Source: Ruminococcus sp.
GTDB lineage: Bacteria > Bacillota > Clostridia > Oscillospirales > Ruminococcaceae
Direction: 5' to 3'
Assembly: GCA_017525915.1 (NCBI GenBank)
Contig: JAFXSC010000010.1
Span: 61,673-125,672, forward strand
Length of the DNA stretch: 64,000 nucleotides
Positions 42,047-49,522 of this stretch are shown here, one piece after another. Under the pieces are notes generated by a model that did not search any database, was not told the DNA's origin, and saw only the letters and a program-made list of their open reading frames with translations. Position 1 is the stretch's first letter. Each line of letters starts with the position of its first letter. The position numbers and the translations under genes were made by a program.

Positions 42047-42082
42047 TTGACAAATCCAAATATATGTAGTATACTGCATATA
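42047..42082 (+). promoter_or_regulatory. Promoter and palindromic operator of the MarR operon
   Basis: TTGACA (42047-42052), 17-nt spacer, TATACT (42070-42075). The -10 lies within the near-perfect palindrome TATATGTAGTATACTGCATATA (written here in two halves: TATATGTAGTA at 42061-42071 and TACTGCATATA at 42072-42082), a size and shape suited to a MarR dimer, so autoregulation is likely. A related half-site, ATGCTACATATAT, lies just downstream. Confidence 0.75.
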
Positions 42083-42119
42083 TAGGTAATATGCTACATA
42101 TATTTGAAAGAGGTTGCTT

Positions 42120-42578
42120 ATGTACGATTTTGAAAACATGGATCCAAGGATCATTGCGTTTGTGAACATCTTTATCTGCTCCAACAGACTTCAGGCTATA
42201 ATGGATAACGGACTTGTTGATATTACCGCAAAACAATGGCTTGCGATTGCTATGATCGAGGCGTTTCCAGAACCGCCGACATTAAAACAGATGTCTGAGC
42301 TTTCCGGAGTTACCCATCAGAGTATGAGGCAGATAGTTGACCGCTTAGTAGATAAGGGATTTTTGAAAGTCGTTCCTGACAAAAAAGACAAGCGTGCAAT
42401 AAGACTTGTCAAGACTGAGGCGGCTAATCATATCAGAACAAAAAAAGATGATCAGAATATAAAGTTCGTGTATAAACTTTTTGATTGCCTAACAGAAGAG
42501 GAGCAGCGAGTTTACTGCACGGCACTTGAAAAACTCTGCAACAGGCTGAATGAGCTGAAAGAGGAAAATGATGCGTAA
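42120..42578 (+). CDS. MarR-family transcriptional regulator
   Basis: 152 residues from the ATG at 42120 (RBS AAAGAGG; a TTG two codons earlier is possible). A winged helix spans ~45-110 (PTLKQMSELSGVTHQSMRQIVDRLVDKGFLKVVPDKKDKRAIRL) with dimerising helices on both sides. It is the first gene of a three-gene operon and sits next to a palindrome overlapping its own promoter. MarR proteins often respond to phenolics, oxidants or drugs. The gene reads as less GC-rich than the core genes of the window. Confidence 0.9.
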   Translation: MYDFENMDPRIIAFVNIFICSNRLQAIMDNGLVDITAKQWLAIAMIEAFPEPPTLKQMSELSGVTHQSMRQIVDRLVDKGFLKVVPDKKDKRAIRLVKTEAANHIRTKKDDQNIKFVYKLFDCLTEEEQRVYCTALEKLCNRLNELKEENDA

Positions 42579-43443
42579 ATTCCAAATGATGCACATTTTG
42601 TCCACTTCCGCTATTGTGCTCCTTATCATGATAACTCTGTGCGGTATGCTTTCTTGGGATACTTCCAAAACGTATGAAACAGTGAATCAGTACGGCGAAA
42701 CTATAAAGATGTGGGGCAGCGGTATATATGCACGTGACAGCTATCTTAAAGCGACGATTTTTATCGGAAGCGATATGTGTATGCTTTTTGTTGGTATTCC
42801 ACTGACTGCAATATTAGTGATATATGATGTGAAGAAGAAGGATAAACTCAGCTTTCTGCTGCTTGTCTCGGTACTTGCGTGGCTGTTGTATTATGCAGCG
42901 AGCCTGTGCTTCGGAGTAACATACAATATGTTATTTCTGGCGTATACCGCTCTTTTTGTATGCACTTTTTTTGCCTTCATCACCGGCATATACAGAATAT
43001 CAGATGAACACTTTGATGTACCCGATATACTTTCAGGAAAACCATATACAGTCTTTCTGGTGCTTTCGGGAATATCAACTTTTATTGCCTGGCTTCCGGA
43101 TATCGTTTCTTCGTTCGGAAGCGGAAGGCTGCAGCTCATAGAGGTCTATACAACAGAGATCACATATATCCTCGATATGGGGATAATAAGTCCCACAGCT
43201 TTCATATGCCTTTATCTGCTGAAGAAAAGGAACTCATTCGGTGTGGTGCTGCTTTCCGTTCTTCTGATTGGAATAATTGTAGTAGGGATATTGGTGATTT
43301 TTCAGACAGCCGTACAACTCGTTTCGGGAGTTGATCTTCCGATACCGGCTATCATTACAAAATCTGCAATATTCACCCTGCTGGGGATATACGCGGCAAT
43401 ACTCGCCAGAAAGCTTTATAAAACAATCAAAGAAGGAGAATAA
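42568..43443 (+). CDS. Multi-pass membrane protein of unknown function
   Basis: 291 residues with about eight hydrophobic segments and few conserved polar motifs. It overlaps the marR stop by 11 nt (RBS AAAGAGG inside marR) and ends 1 nt before the flavodoxin start. I do not recognise the family. The layout MarR-membrane protein-flavodoxin suggests a membrane component whose expression is released by the MarR ligand, perhaps a sensor or transport partner for the flavodoxin, but this is inference. Confidence 0.6.
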   Translation: MMRKFQMMHILSTSAIVLLIMITLCGMLSWDTSKTYETVNQYGETIKMWGSGIYARDSYLKATIFIGSDMCMLFVGIPLTAILVIYDVKKKDKLSFLLLVSVLAWLLYYAASLCFGVTYNMLFLAYTALFVCTFFAFITGIYRISDEHFDVPDILSGKPYTVFLVLSGISTFIAWLPDIVSSFGSGRLQLIEVYTTEITYILDMGIISPTAFICLYLLKKRNSFGVVLLSVLLIGIIVVGILVIFQTAVQLVSGVDLPIPAIITKSAIFTLLGIYAAILARKLYKTIKEGE

Positions 43444-43444
43444 C

Positions 43445-43960
43445 ATGAAAACGATAGTTGCTTATAAGTCTAAATCAGGTTACACTAAAACATACGCTGA
43501 GTGGATCGCACAGGAACTTGATTGCGACATCAAAGAAAATGCTGAGCTTTCCGATATTATCGGTTATGACACGATAATTTACGGAGGCGGAATGTATGCC
43601 GGAGGTTTCAACGGTATTAAGCTCATCACCAAAAATCTTGACAAGCTGTCCGGGAAGAAAATCGCTTTGTTTGCCGTAGGATCAAATCCCGGCAGAGAAC
43701 ATGAGATGCAGCCGTTCTGGGATAAAGTGCTGACTGCGAAGCAGCAGAAAAATATCGGACATTTCTATTTAAGGGGCGGATTTGATTTCAGTAAGTTGAC
43801 TTCCGGGGATAAGATCCTTATGAAAATGCTCAAAATGCGTTTGCAGAAACTTAAAGAACGCACCGAAGATGAACAAGGAATGCTCGATGCATACGTTACG
43901 CCTGTTGATTTCAGGAACAAGGAAAATATCAGACCTTTGTTAGACTATGTTTTGAAGTGA
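43445..43960 (+). CDS. Flavodoxin-domain protein
   Basis: 171 residues from the ATG at 43445 (RBS GAAGGAG). The FMN phosphate loop KSKSGYTKTYAEWIA lies at the N-terminus (~8-22), followed by the DTIIYGGGMYAGGFNG strand-loop and KKIALFAVGSNPG. The type resembles menaquinone-dependent protoporphyrinogen oxidase/HemG-like flavodoxins of Clostridia. Last gene of the MarR operon, ended by hairpin copy C. Confidence 0.85.
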   Translation: MKTIVAYKSKSGYTKTYAEWIAQELDCDIKENAELSDIIGYDTIIYGGGMYAGGFNGIKLITKNLDKLSGKKIALFAVGSNPGREHEMQPFWDKVLTAKQQKNIGHFYLRGGFDFSKLTSGDKILMKMLKMRLQKLKERTEDEQGMLDAYVTPVDFRNKENIRPLLDYVLK

Positions 43961-43978
43961 CATGATCGATGAAATAAC

Positions 43979-44020
43979 AAAAAAGTCCTCACAGCCGAAA
44001 CTGTGAGGACTCATTGTTTT
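43979..44020 (+). repeat. CCTCACAG palindromic hairpin, copy C
   Basis: A run, AGTCCTCACAG, loop CCGAAA, CTGTGAGGACT, CATTGTTTTTATTCAGATA. The TTATTCAGATA end is shared with copies D and E, so homology goes beyond the stem. Confidence 0.85.
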
Positions 44021-44054
44021 TATTCAGATAGGAATTTTATCTTTCTTCATACAT

Positions 44055-44909
44055 TCATTTTTCGACTATGCTGTCTAGCACTTCCCGAATATCCCCATTG
44101 ATACAGATGCTTTGCTCCTCTATCTCATCGGGAACATACGCTTCCCCGAAATTCAGGCAGGCATAGACCGCCTTCGGGTTTGCATAGGTCATCTTCCAGA
44201 ACGGATACTTTATGATGACAGGCGTGTTCATGCCCACACCCAATTCAAGGAACAGGATATGCAGTCCATCATGGCGGCGCAGGAATTCATCATAGCGCTC
44301 CGCTGCTCTGTGCCAGCCCTCGTCCTCGACAAAGGTGTCATCTGCTCGGAGGTTCATGCTCATAGGCTTTCCGCAGACAGGACATTGCGGAACAAGCTCT
44401 GACGGAACACACATATCCTTCTGAGCTTCAAACATCGCCCTGACGGTCTCCTCGTTGTCATAGGTCTTTTGGTGGCAAGGTTCACTGCACTGCCAAAGTC
44501 CATAATCGCCCTGCGTGTAGAACAGGCGGTGCTTGTCAAATCCTGCCTTTTGGAACTGGTGATCGACATTGGTGGTGATGACAAAATAGTCCTTGTCCTT
44601 CACAAGCTCGAACAGGCGCTTGTATGTACCGTTGTCTACGTCCATGTAGCGGTTGATGTAAATATAGCGTGACCAGTACGCCCACTGTTCTTCCGGTGTC
44701 GGGAACGGATAAAAACCGCCGGAATACATATCCCGAAAGCCGTATTTCTCCACGAAATCGGCAAAATACTTCTGCAAACGCTCTCCCGAATAGGTAAAGC
44801 CAGCGGCGGTGGAAAGACCTGCCCCTGCACCGATGACGATCGCATCAGCGGTCTGTATTTCTTTTTTCAGATGGTCAATTTCCGCCGAGTAATCTCTTGT
44901 AAATTTCAT
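44055..44909 (-). CDS. Class M sirtuin (SirTM), protein ADP-ribosyltransferase type
   Basis: 284 residues. NAD-binding GAGAGLSTAAGFTYSG (~27-42), TTNVDHQFQKAG (~113-124), and TQGDY where ordinary sirtuins have a catalytic His: the Gln replacement defines SirTM. The zinc site is CSEPC plus CPVCG. In S. aureus and S. pyogenes such enzymes ADP-ribosylate a lipoylated GcvH-like carrier and are encoded with a macrodomain that removes the mark. Here the macrodomain overlaps by 35 nt, but no GcvH-L or lipoate ligase is nearby, so the target differs or is encoded elsewhere. RBS AAGGAGG. Confidence 0.9.
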   Translation of the reverse strand: MKFTRDYSAEIDHLKKEIQTADAIVIGAGAGLSTAAGFTYSGERLQKYFADFVEKYGFRDMYSGGFYPFPTPEEQWAYWSRYIYINRYMDVDNGTYKRLFELVKDKDYFVITTNVDHQFQKAGFDKHRLFYTQGDYGLWQCSEPCHQKTYDNEETVRAMFEAQKDMCVPSELVPQCPVCGKPMSMNLRADDTFVEDEGWHRAAERYDEFLRRHDGLHILFLELGVGMNTPVIIKYPFWKMTYANPKAVYACLNFGEAYVPDEIEEQSICINGDIREVLDSIVEK

Positions 44910-45642
44910 GATCGTCCTCCTTGAAAACGTTGAATATCACCTGTATATCGTGTGTTTTGCGGAACTCCCTGACAGTACGGACAGCAATTTCTGCCGCCTT
45001 TTCCTGCGGAAATCCGAACACACCCGTTGAAATACAGCAAAACGCTATCGACTTCACATTGTTTTGCACAGCAATTTCAAGGCAGCTTTTGTAGGAACTT
45101 TCCAGCAGTCTGCAATGCTCGTCCGTGAGCTGCCCTTGAACGATCGGTCCGACCGTATGTATCACATAGTTGCAGGGCAGGTTGTAGGCAGGCGTGATCT
45201 TCGCCTTGCCTGTGGGTTCTTCATGCCCTTGTGTCTGCATGATCTGACCGCACTTGTAACGAAGCCGTACCCCTGCAAAGGTGTGGATACAGTTGTCGAT
45301 ACAAGAGTGACACGGCTGCCAGCACCCGGTCATTCCCGAATTGGCGGCGTTGACGATTGCTCCGCATTTCAGCGTAGTAATATCGCCCTGCCAGAGGTAA
45401 ATGCCGTCCTCTATGGGAGTTAAGTCCGCAATATCGGTGATACCCTTGTTATCGGTCAGCTCACGCAGATATTCGTCCTCCGCTTGCAGAAAGCTGTCAT
45501 CGGCTTTCACCGCAGGACGGATGTTCACAAGGCTTCTGTAAAGTCGGAACTTGTCGGCTTTATCGTCGGGAATATGGATATTGCTCATATCTTTTCTTTC
45601 GGAAAGAAGATAGTTTATCAGAAAATCGAGATTGTTTTTCAT
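44875..45642 (-). CDS. Zinc-containing macrodomain ADP-ribosyl hydrolase
   Basis: 255 residues: a helical N-terminal part (~1-75), then a macrodomain with GDITTLKCGAIVNAANSGMTG and the zinc motif CHSCIDNCIHTFAG, matching the SauMacro/SpyMacro type that reverses SirTM modification. Other parts: HTVGPIVQGQ, and the distal ribose loop CCISTGVFGFP. RBS AAAGAGG. It overlaps the SirTM start by 35 nt and begins 4 nt after the upstream FMN/ferredoxin gene, so all three are co-translated. Confidence 0.92.
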   Translation of the reverse strand: MKNNLDFLINYLLSERKDMSNIHIPDDKADKFRLYRSLVNIRPAVKADDSFLQAEDEYLRELTDNKGITDIADLTPIEDGIYLWQGDITTLKCGAIVNAANSGMTGCWQPCHSCIDNCIHTFAGVRLRYKCGQIMQTQGHEEPTGKAKITPAYNLPCNYVIHTVGPIVQGQLTDEHCRLLESSYKSCLEIAVQNNVKSIAFCCISTGVFGFPQEKAAEIAVRTVREFRKTHDIQVIFNVFKEDDHEIYKRLLGGN

Positions 45643-45646
45643 ACGA

Positions 45647-46264
45647 TCACCTCTTTACAACAGCACCTACGGGACATATCGTCGCACAGTTTCCGCAATG
45701 CAGACAGTTTTTCTGCCTGATAACAGCCTTGTCAGTCAGGTCGATACAGCTTTGCGGACAATCCGTCAGACATGAACTGCAGGCGATACAGCTATCGGTC
45801 ACGAAATATCCGCTTTCCTTGTTTTCAGCACCACCGAATGTGAAACTGTCACGCTCTATGGGTTTCTTGGAAAGGTCGAACCACTCTCCGCTGCCTTCAT
45901 ATATCTGAAAGACAGTCAGAGCCTTCCGGCTTTCATCGGTCGGATATATCTCAAGCATATACGGATTCTTTTCAAACAGCAAAGCGAGCATATCCTGTCT
46001 AATTTCTCTGACTTTTCCACGAACAGAAACGGCGGTACAGCTCATTGTATCCTCGCCCTTTTTGCCTGATAATGCAAGATAGCCTTTATCCTTCAACCGC
46101 TGATAGAAGTTCTTTCCCTTTGCAGTGAGGAAGTACAGACCATTATCATCGGCGTACATCATATCTATCACACAGGTCACTGGCAAGCCGTCACTGTCAA
46201 CGGTCGCAACTACTGTGGAATGTATCTGCTCCACGATGAATGCGAGATAATCTTTCGATGTCAT
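45647..46264 (-). CDS. FMN-binding split-barrel (PNPOx-like) protein with C-terminal 2[4Fe-4S] ferredoxin
   Basis: 205 residues from the ATG at 46264 (RBS GAGGGTGAT). Residues ~1-135 form a pyridoxamine-phosphate-oxidase-like barrel (VATVDSDGLPVTCVIDMMYADDNGLYFLTAKGKNFY). Residues ~152-205 hold two clusters, CIACSSCLTDCPQSC and CLHCGNCATICPVG. It probably moves electrons between ferredoxin-type partners and a flavin substrate. It is 4 nt before the macrodomain gene, which makes it part of the SirTM unit. Confidence 0.88.
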   Translation of the reverse strand: MTSKDYLAFIVEQIHSTVVATVDSDGLPVTCVIDMMYADDNGLYFLTAKGKNFYQRLKDKGYLALSGKKGEDTMSCTAVSVRGKVREIRQDMLALLFEKNPYMLEIYPTDESRKALTVFQIYEGSGEWFDLSKKPIERDSFTFGGAENKESGYFVTDSCIACSSCLTDCPQSCIDLTDKAVIRQKNCLHCGNCATICPVGAVVKR

Positions 46265-46282
46265 AATATCACCCTCTATGGA

Positions 46283-46312
46283 AAGAGTGTGCCGATTTTT
46301 CAGCACACTCTT
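46283..46312 (-). terminator. Hairpin between the Rrf2 and PNPOx-ferredoxin genes
   Basis: 10-bp stem AAGAGTGTGC / GCACACTCTT, weak U tract on the minus strand. It may attenuate transcription into the SirTM unit. Confidence 0.5.
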
Positions 46313-46316
46313 ATGT

Positions 46317-46754
46317 TTATTCTTCTTCAATGATCTTCTTGGTATCAGCAACAACCTCTGCAAGCGTAGTCAATTTCAGCTCATTTTCAAGAGCTGCCTG
46401 AGCCGCTTCAAGTCTGCCGTCCATGACCTTATGGATATTCCGTCCCACAGGGCATTTCGAATTGGGGTTCTCGTGAAAGCGGAACAACCCTGTGTCGTCT
46501 GTGCATTCGACAGCTCTGTAAACATCATACAGCGTGATCTCGCTTGTGGGCTTGGCAAGGTGTGCACCGCCGCTGCCCTGACGAGTTTCTACGATTCCTG
46601 CCTCACGGAGCTGTCCGAGGACATTGCGGACAATAACCGCATTCACGCCCGTACTGCCGGAAAGGAAGTCGCTTGTCACTCTCATCTCACCGCCGAAAAC
46701 TTCGATACAGGTGAGGATATGAACTGCTGCTGTAAATTTACTTGTTATCTGCAC
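46317..46754 (-). CDS. Rrf2-family transcriptional regulator
   Basis: 145 residues from a GTG at 46754. Winged helix ~10-75 (LSGSTGVNAVIVRNVLGQLREAGIVETRQGSGGAHLAKP), then a dimer helix. Cys at about 16, 83 and 100; it lacks the three-Cys loop of IscR, and the HENPNSKCPVGRNI motif is that of YwnA/CymR-like members, so a thiol rather than a cluster switch is more likely. It lies 17 nt after the NAD(P)-binding gene and before the SirTM unit, and is the probable regulator of both. Confidence 0.9.
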   Translation of the reverse strand: MQITSKFTAAVHILTCIEVFGGEMRVTSDFLSGSTGVNAVIVRNVLGQLREAGIVETRQGSGGAHLAKPTSEITLYDVYRAVECTDDTGLFRFHENPNSKCPVGRNIHKVMDGRLEAAQAALENELKLTTLAEVVADTKKIIEEE

Positions 46755-46771
46755 GAATGATCATCTCTTTC

Positions 46772-47401
46772 TTATTCTCTAACCACGCTGATACGCTGAC
46801 CGATGTGACCGCCTTTTTCAATCTCGTCAACCATAGCCACTGCGTAATCTGCATAGCTGATAATGCTCTCTCCCTTGCTGTTAAGGGTAAGCTCCTCGCC
46901 TGCAAGGATATACTTGCCTGTGCGTTCGCCGTCAGCCTGAAAATCTCCTGCGGGGCTGATGTATGTCCACTTAACATCATTACGCTCACGAAGCTCTCTC
47001 AGAGCCTTAGCCATAGCATTTGCAAGGGGCTTGAAGATCTCAGGGAAATCAGCACCGTCCGAAACACAGGCGGTATGCTCGGCATTCACATAAAGGCTTC
47101 CTGCACCGCCGACAACGAGCAGTCTTGTATCCGTTCTCGAAAGAACATCACAGATGTGCTTCAGAGAAGTGGAGTGCTGATTAAGTGTTTCAGGAGTCCA
47201 TGCACCGAATGCGTCAACAACTACGTCGAAGCCTGCGAGGTCAGCCGCTGTCAGATTGAACAAGTCTTTTACGATAGCATTCTGCGCTGCGGACTTGTTC
47301 TCGCCCTTGACAACTGCGGTAACGTCGAAACCTCTGTTTACAGCCTCTTTCACGATGAGCTGTCCTGCCTTGCCGTTTGCACAAATAACTGCGATTTTCA
47401 T
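46772..47401 (-). CDS. NAD(P)-binding Rossmann protein (NmrA/flavin reductase-like)
   Basis: 209 residues. The N-terminal KIAVICANGKAGQLIVKEAVNRGFDVTAVVK is a short-type dinucleotide-binding loop (GxxGxxG variant with GKAGQLI). Further parts are FDVVVDAFGAW and LLVVGGAGSLY, with the late WTYISPAG seen in this subfamily of atypical short-chain dehydrogenases. It probably reduces a quinone, flavin or senses NADPH. First gene of the Rrf2 operon, preceded by AGGAGG and by a consensus promoter. Confidence 0.88.
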   Translation of the reverse strand: MKIAVICANGKAGQLIVKEAVNRGFDVTAVVKGENKSAAQNAIVKDLFNLTAADLAGFDVVVDAFGAWTPETLNQHSTSLKHICDVLSRTDTRLLVVGGAGSLYVNAEHTACVSDGADFPEIFKPLANAMAKALRELRERNDVKWTYISPAGDFQADGERTGKYILAGEELTLNSKGESIISYADYAVAMVDEIEKGGHIGQRISVVRE

Positions 47402-47480
47402 AGTGAATACCTCCTAAAGTATAACATAAATGTGGGTTTCTGTAAAGTTGTAACATTGTTTGTTTCAACTTTCTGACATT

Positions 47481-47511
47481 AGTATATCACAAGAACTGCA
47501 AGTTGTCAACT
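47481..47511 (-). promoter_or_regulatory. Promoter and operator of the Rrf2 operon
   Basis: Minus strand TTGACA (47504-47509), 17-nt spacer, TATACT (47481-47486). The perfect palindrome AGTTGTCAACT (47501-47511) overlaps the -35 element, and a TTGTAAC/GTTACAA-type repeat lies in the leader, both plausible operators for Rrf2. Confidence 0.75.
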
Positions 47512-47571
47512 ATATTATTACAACTTTAGCGAAGTGCATATAATTTCATGAGATTTATGCGCTTATTAAAC

Positions 47572-47771
47572 AAAAAAGTCCTCACAGCCAAAACTGTGAG
47601 GACTCTGTTGTTTTATTCAGATAAACACATTAACGTGAATATCATGCCAATTGAGTATTCTGCGCTTAGTGGACTTCGCGTAAAGGTATTCTTTAGCATC
47701 GTCCAGATTCAGCGTAAAATAGCCAATCTGAGTATATTTTGGAATTACTTTCCTTCGTTGATTGCAGCCTG
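47572..47771 (+). repeat. 200-bp direct repeat, copy D (includes hairpin and a ppdK 3'-end fragment)
   Basis: Starts with the CCTCACAG hairpin (loop CCAAAA) and continues in strong similarity with 53713-53913 to its end: shared blocks include TTTTATTCAGATAAACACATT, GGTATTCTTTAGCATCGTCC and TAAAATAGCCAATCTGAG. On the minus strand the far end reads QAAINEGK-stop, a degenerate copy of the ppdK C-terminus QAAISEKK-stop. The remaining stretch to the next gene (47772-47910) shows nothing recognisable. Confidence 0.85.
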
Positions 47772-47910
47772 TACTGTGGATAGTGTGGCAATCAAACTTC
47801 AATTCATTAAAAGCTATATTTCGCTGAAAATTTGATAGAGCAAATACTCTCCATTGTCAGCAGTTATAATCGTATGGTACAAAAACAGGATTTGATATGG
47901 AACTCCATTG

Positions 47911-48669
47911 TCATTTTTTTAGATTCAAGTATTCCGCATCAGAAACAGTCTCGCACCATTCAGTGCTAACGTCCTCGCCCTCAATCTCGATAGCAAGATG
48001 AGAGAACCACGAATCGGGGGCTGCACCGTGCCAGTGCTTGGCATTCGCTGGGATATTCACAATATCGCCTAGGTGAAGTTCTCTTGCTTCCTTACCCCAT
48101 TCCTGATAATACCCGCGACCGCCGACACATATCAGCATCTGACCGCCGCCGCTTTTTGCGTGATGGATATGCCAGTTATTTCGACAGGCAGGTTCAAATG
48201 TCACATTGTATATCGCAAGCTGTTCGGTGGAAACAGGTGTAAGATAGCTCTGTCCGACAAAGAAATCACCGTAGGGGTTCGGTTCACCGATCTGGAAGAA
48301 TATCTCGTTCTGATACCTGTCTTTGTCTGTCAGTTCGGGAGCTTTTTCGTTCCATACTTCTTTTGCAAGACCAAACACCGCCCAAGCGTGTGGCCAGCCT
48401 GCGTAGAAAGCCGTATGTGTGATGACCGCCGCAATCTCCTTCTGCGTAACGCCGTGATGTTTCGCATTCATCAGGTGGAATTTCAGCGCGTCGCTTGTCA
48501 CGCCCTGCGACATCAGAGCGACCACCGTGATGATGCTCCGAGTTTTCAGGTCAATGTCGGTGTTGTTCCAGTTTTTCCCAAACAAAATATCATCGTTGTA
48601 ATGGGCGAATTCGGGAGCAAACTCACCGAGGGCATCTCTACCCGCGGTCTGTACAATCTTTTCTTCCAT
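47911..48669 (-). CDS. Carboxymuconolactone decarboxylase-like domain fused to a cupin
   Basis: 252 residues. Residues ~15-110 are a CMD/AhpD-type helical domain (LKTRSIITVVALMSQGVTSDALKFHLMNAKHHGVTQKEI), without the CxxC pair of true AhpD. Residues ~140-240 form a cupin with HIHHAKSGGGQMLICVGGRGYYQEWG and a metal-binding HWHG late in the barrel. It is the last gene of the seven-gene operon. A role in quinone or electrophile detoxification is plausible from neighbours; the reaction is unknown. Confidence 0.85.
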   Translation of the reverse strand: MEEKIVQTAGRDALGEFAPEFAHYNDDILFGKNWNNTDIDLKTRSIITVVALMSQGVTSDALKFHLMNAKHHGVTQKEIAAVITHTAFYAGWPHAWAVFGLAKEVWNEKAPELTDKDRYQNEIFFQIGEPNPYGDFFVGQSYLTPVSTEQLAIYNVTFEPACRNNWHIHHAKSGGGQMLICVGGRGYYQEWGKEARELHLGDIVNIPANAKHWHGAAPDSWFSHLAIEIEGEDVSTEWCETVSDAEYLNLKK

Positions 48670-48681
48670 AGTGCAATCTCC

Positions 48682-49167
48682 TCACAGCCATTCGGCTACT
48701 GTATTCTTTGAAGCCTTAGCTTTTGAACCAACAATAGCAAGCCCCTTGCTGTCAACATTTGCACCCTTGCACATCTTCTTCACATCAGACACCATACTTC
48801 CAAGCCCAGAGCCTTCATGCGTGCTGATAACTCTGACGGTCTTTCCGCTGAAATCAAGCCCTGTCAGTGCCGTTTCAACTTCGGGAGCATACGTTCCCCA
48901 ATATATCGGACTCATAATGAATATCGTGTCATAAGCGGATATATCCGTCAGCTTCTCCTTGATTGGCGCATTCCCGATACGCTGTTTTGCTTCTTCGATG
49001 CAGGTCTTGTAGTCTGCCGCATACGGAACAGCAGGCTCGACCTTGAACATATCCGCGCCTGTCAGCTCCTGCACAAACTCTGCCACGATCTCGGTGTTGC
49101 CTTTGTCGATGTATCCGACTGCGTAGTTTTCATCAGCTCTGCTGAAATAGATGATCAATGATTTCAT
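48682..49167 (-). CDS. Flavodoxin
   Basis: 161 residues. N-terminal LIIYFSRADENYAVGYIDKGNTEIVAEFV is an FMN-loop variant with an insertion, then the characteristic SPIYWGTYAPEVETAL and a conserved STHEGSGLGSM segment. It belongs to the class of longer flavodoxins found with oxidoreductases in Clostridia. It sits 12 nt both from the ABM gene and the CMD-cupin gene. It probably serves as electron carrier or quinone reductase. Confidence 0.88.
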   Translation of the reverse strand: MKSLIIYFSRADENYAVGYIDKGNTEIVAEFVQELTGADMFKVEPAVPYAADYKTCIEEAKQRIGNAPIKEKLTDISAYDTIFIMSPIYWGTYAPEVETALTGLDFSGKTVRVISTHEGSGLGSMVSDVKKMCKGANVDSKGLAIVGSKAKASKNTVAEWL

Positions 49168-49179
49168 ACGAACGCCTCC

Positions 49180-49512
49180 TTATTTCACGATGAATTTGTT
49201 ATCTTTCTCCGGTATACCGTCCTCATCGGAGATATACCTCTCAACTCTCATTTTCAGCCCGTACTTCTCCCGAAGCTCTGCTATCGTATGCATCATAGGA
49301 GAAGCATGATGTACATCAATTGCGTCCTGACTTGTCCACTGGTCAATCAGCAGTACCGTTTCGGCATCGTCAAACGGCTGAAAATAGGCATAGCGGAGAT
49401 TGCCTTCCTCGTTTCTGATTTTGTCCACTGTACCGCTTTGTATCATTTCTTCTGCGAACTTGCGGGCATTCCCGTTCTCGCCGGTGTAGTAGATGTTGAC
49501 TGTGATACTCAT
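49180..49512 (-). CDS. Antibiotic-biosynthesis-monooxygenase-fold (YgiN-like) protein
   Basis: 110 residues with the ABM ferredoxin-like fold: VNIYYTGENGNARKFAEEMIQSGTVDKIRNEEGNLRYAYFQP (broken here by the usual strand-helix pattern), VLLIDQWTSQDAIDVHHASPMM. YgiN-type members oxidise quinols without cofactor. Its place between an alcohol dehydrogenase and flavodoxins fits handling of quinones or aldehydes. Confidence 0.85.
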   Translation of the reverse strand: MSITVNIYYTGENGNARKFAEEMIQSGTVDKIRNEEGNLRYAYFQPFDDAETVLLIDQWTSQDAIDVHHASPMMHTIAELREKYGLKMRVERYISDEDGIPEKDNKFIVK

Positions 49513-49522
49513 TTTATAGACC

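Noticed and set aside
44055-44909. Ordinary sirtuin deacetylase
   Set aside because: The catalytic His is replaced by Gln (TQGDY) and the gene overlaps a zinc macrodomain gene, both marks of SirTM.
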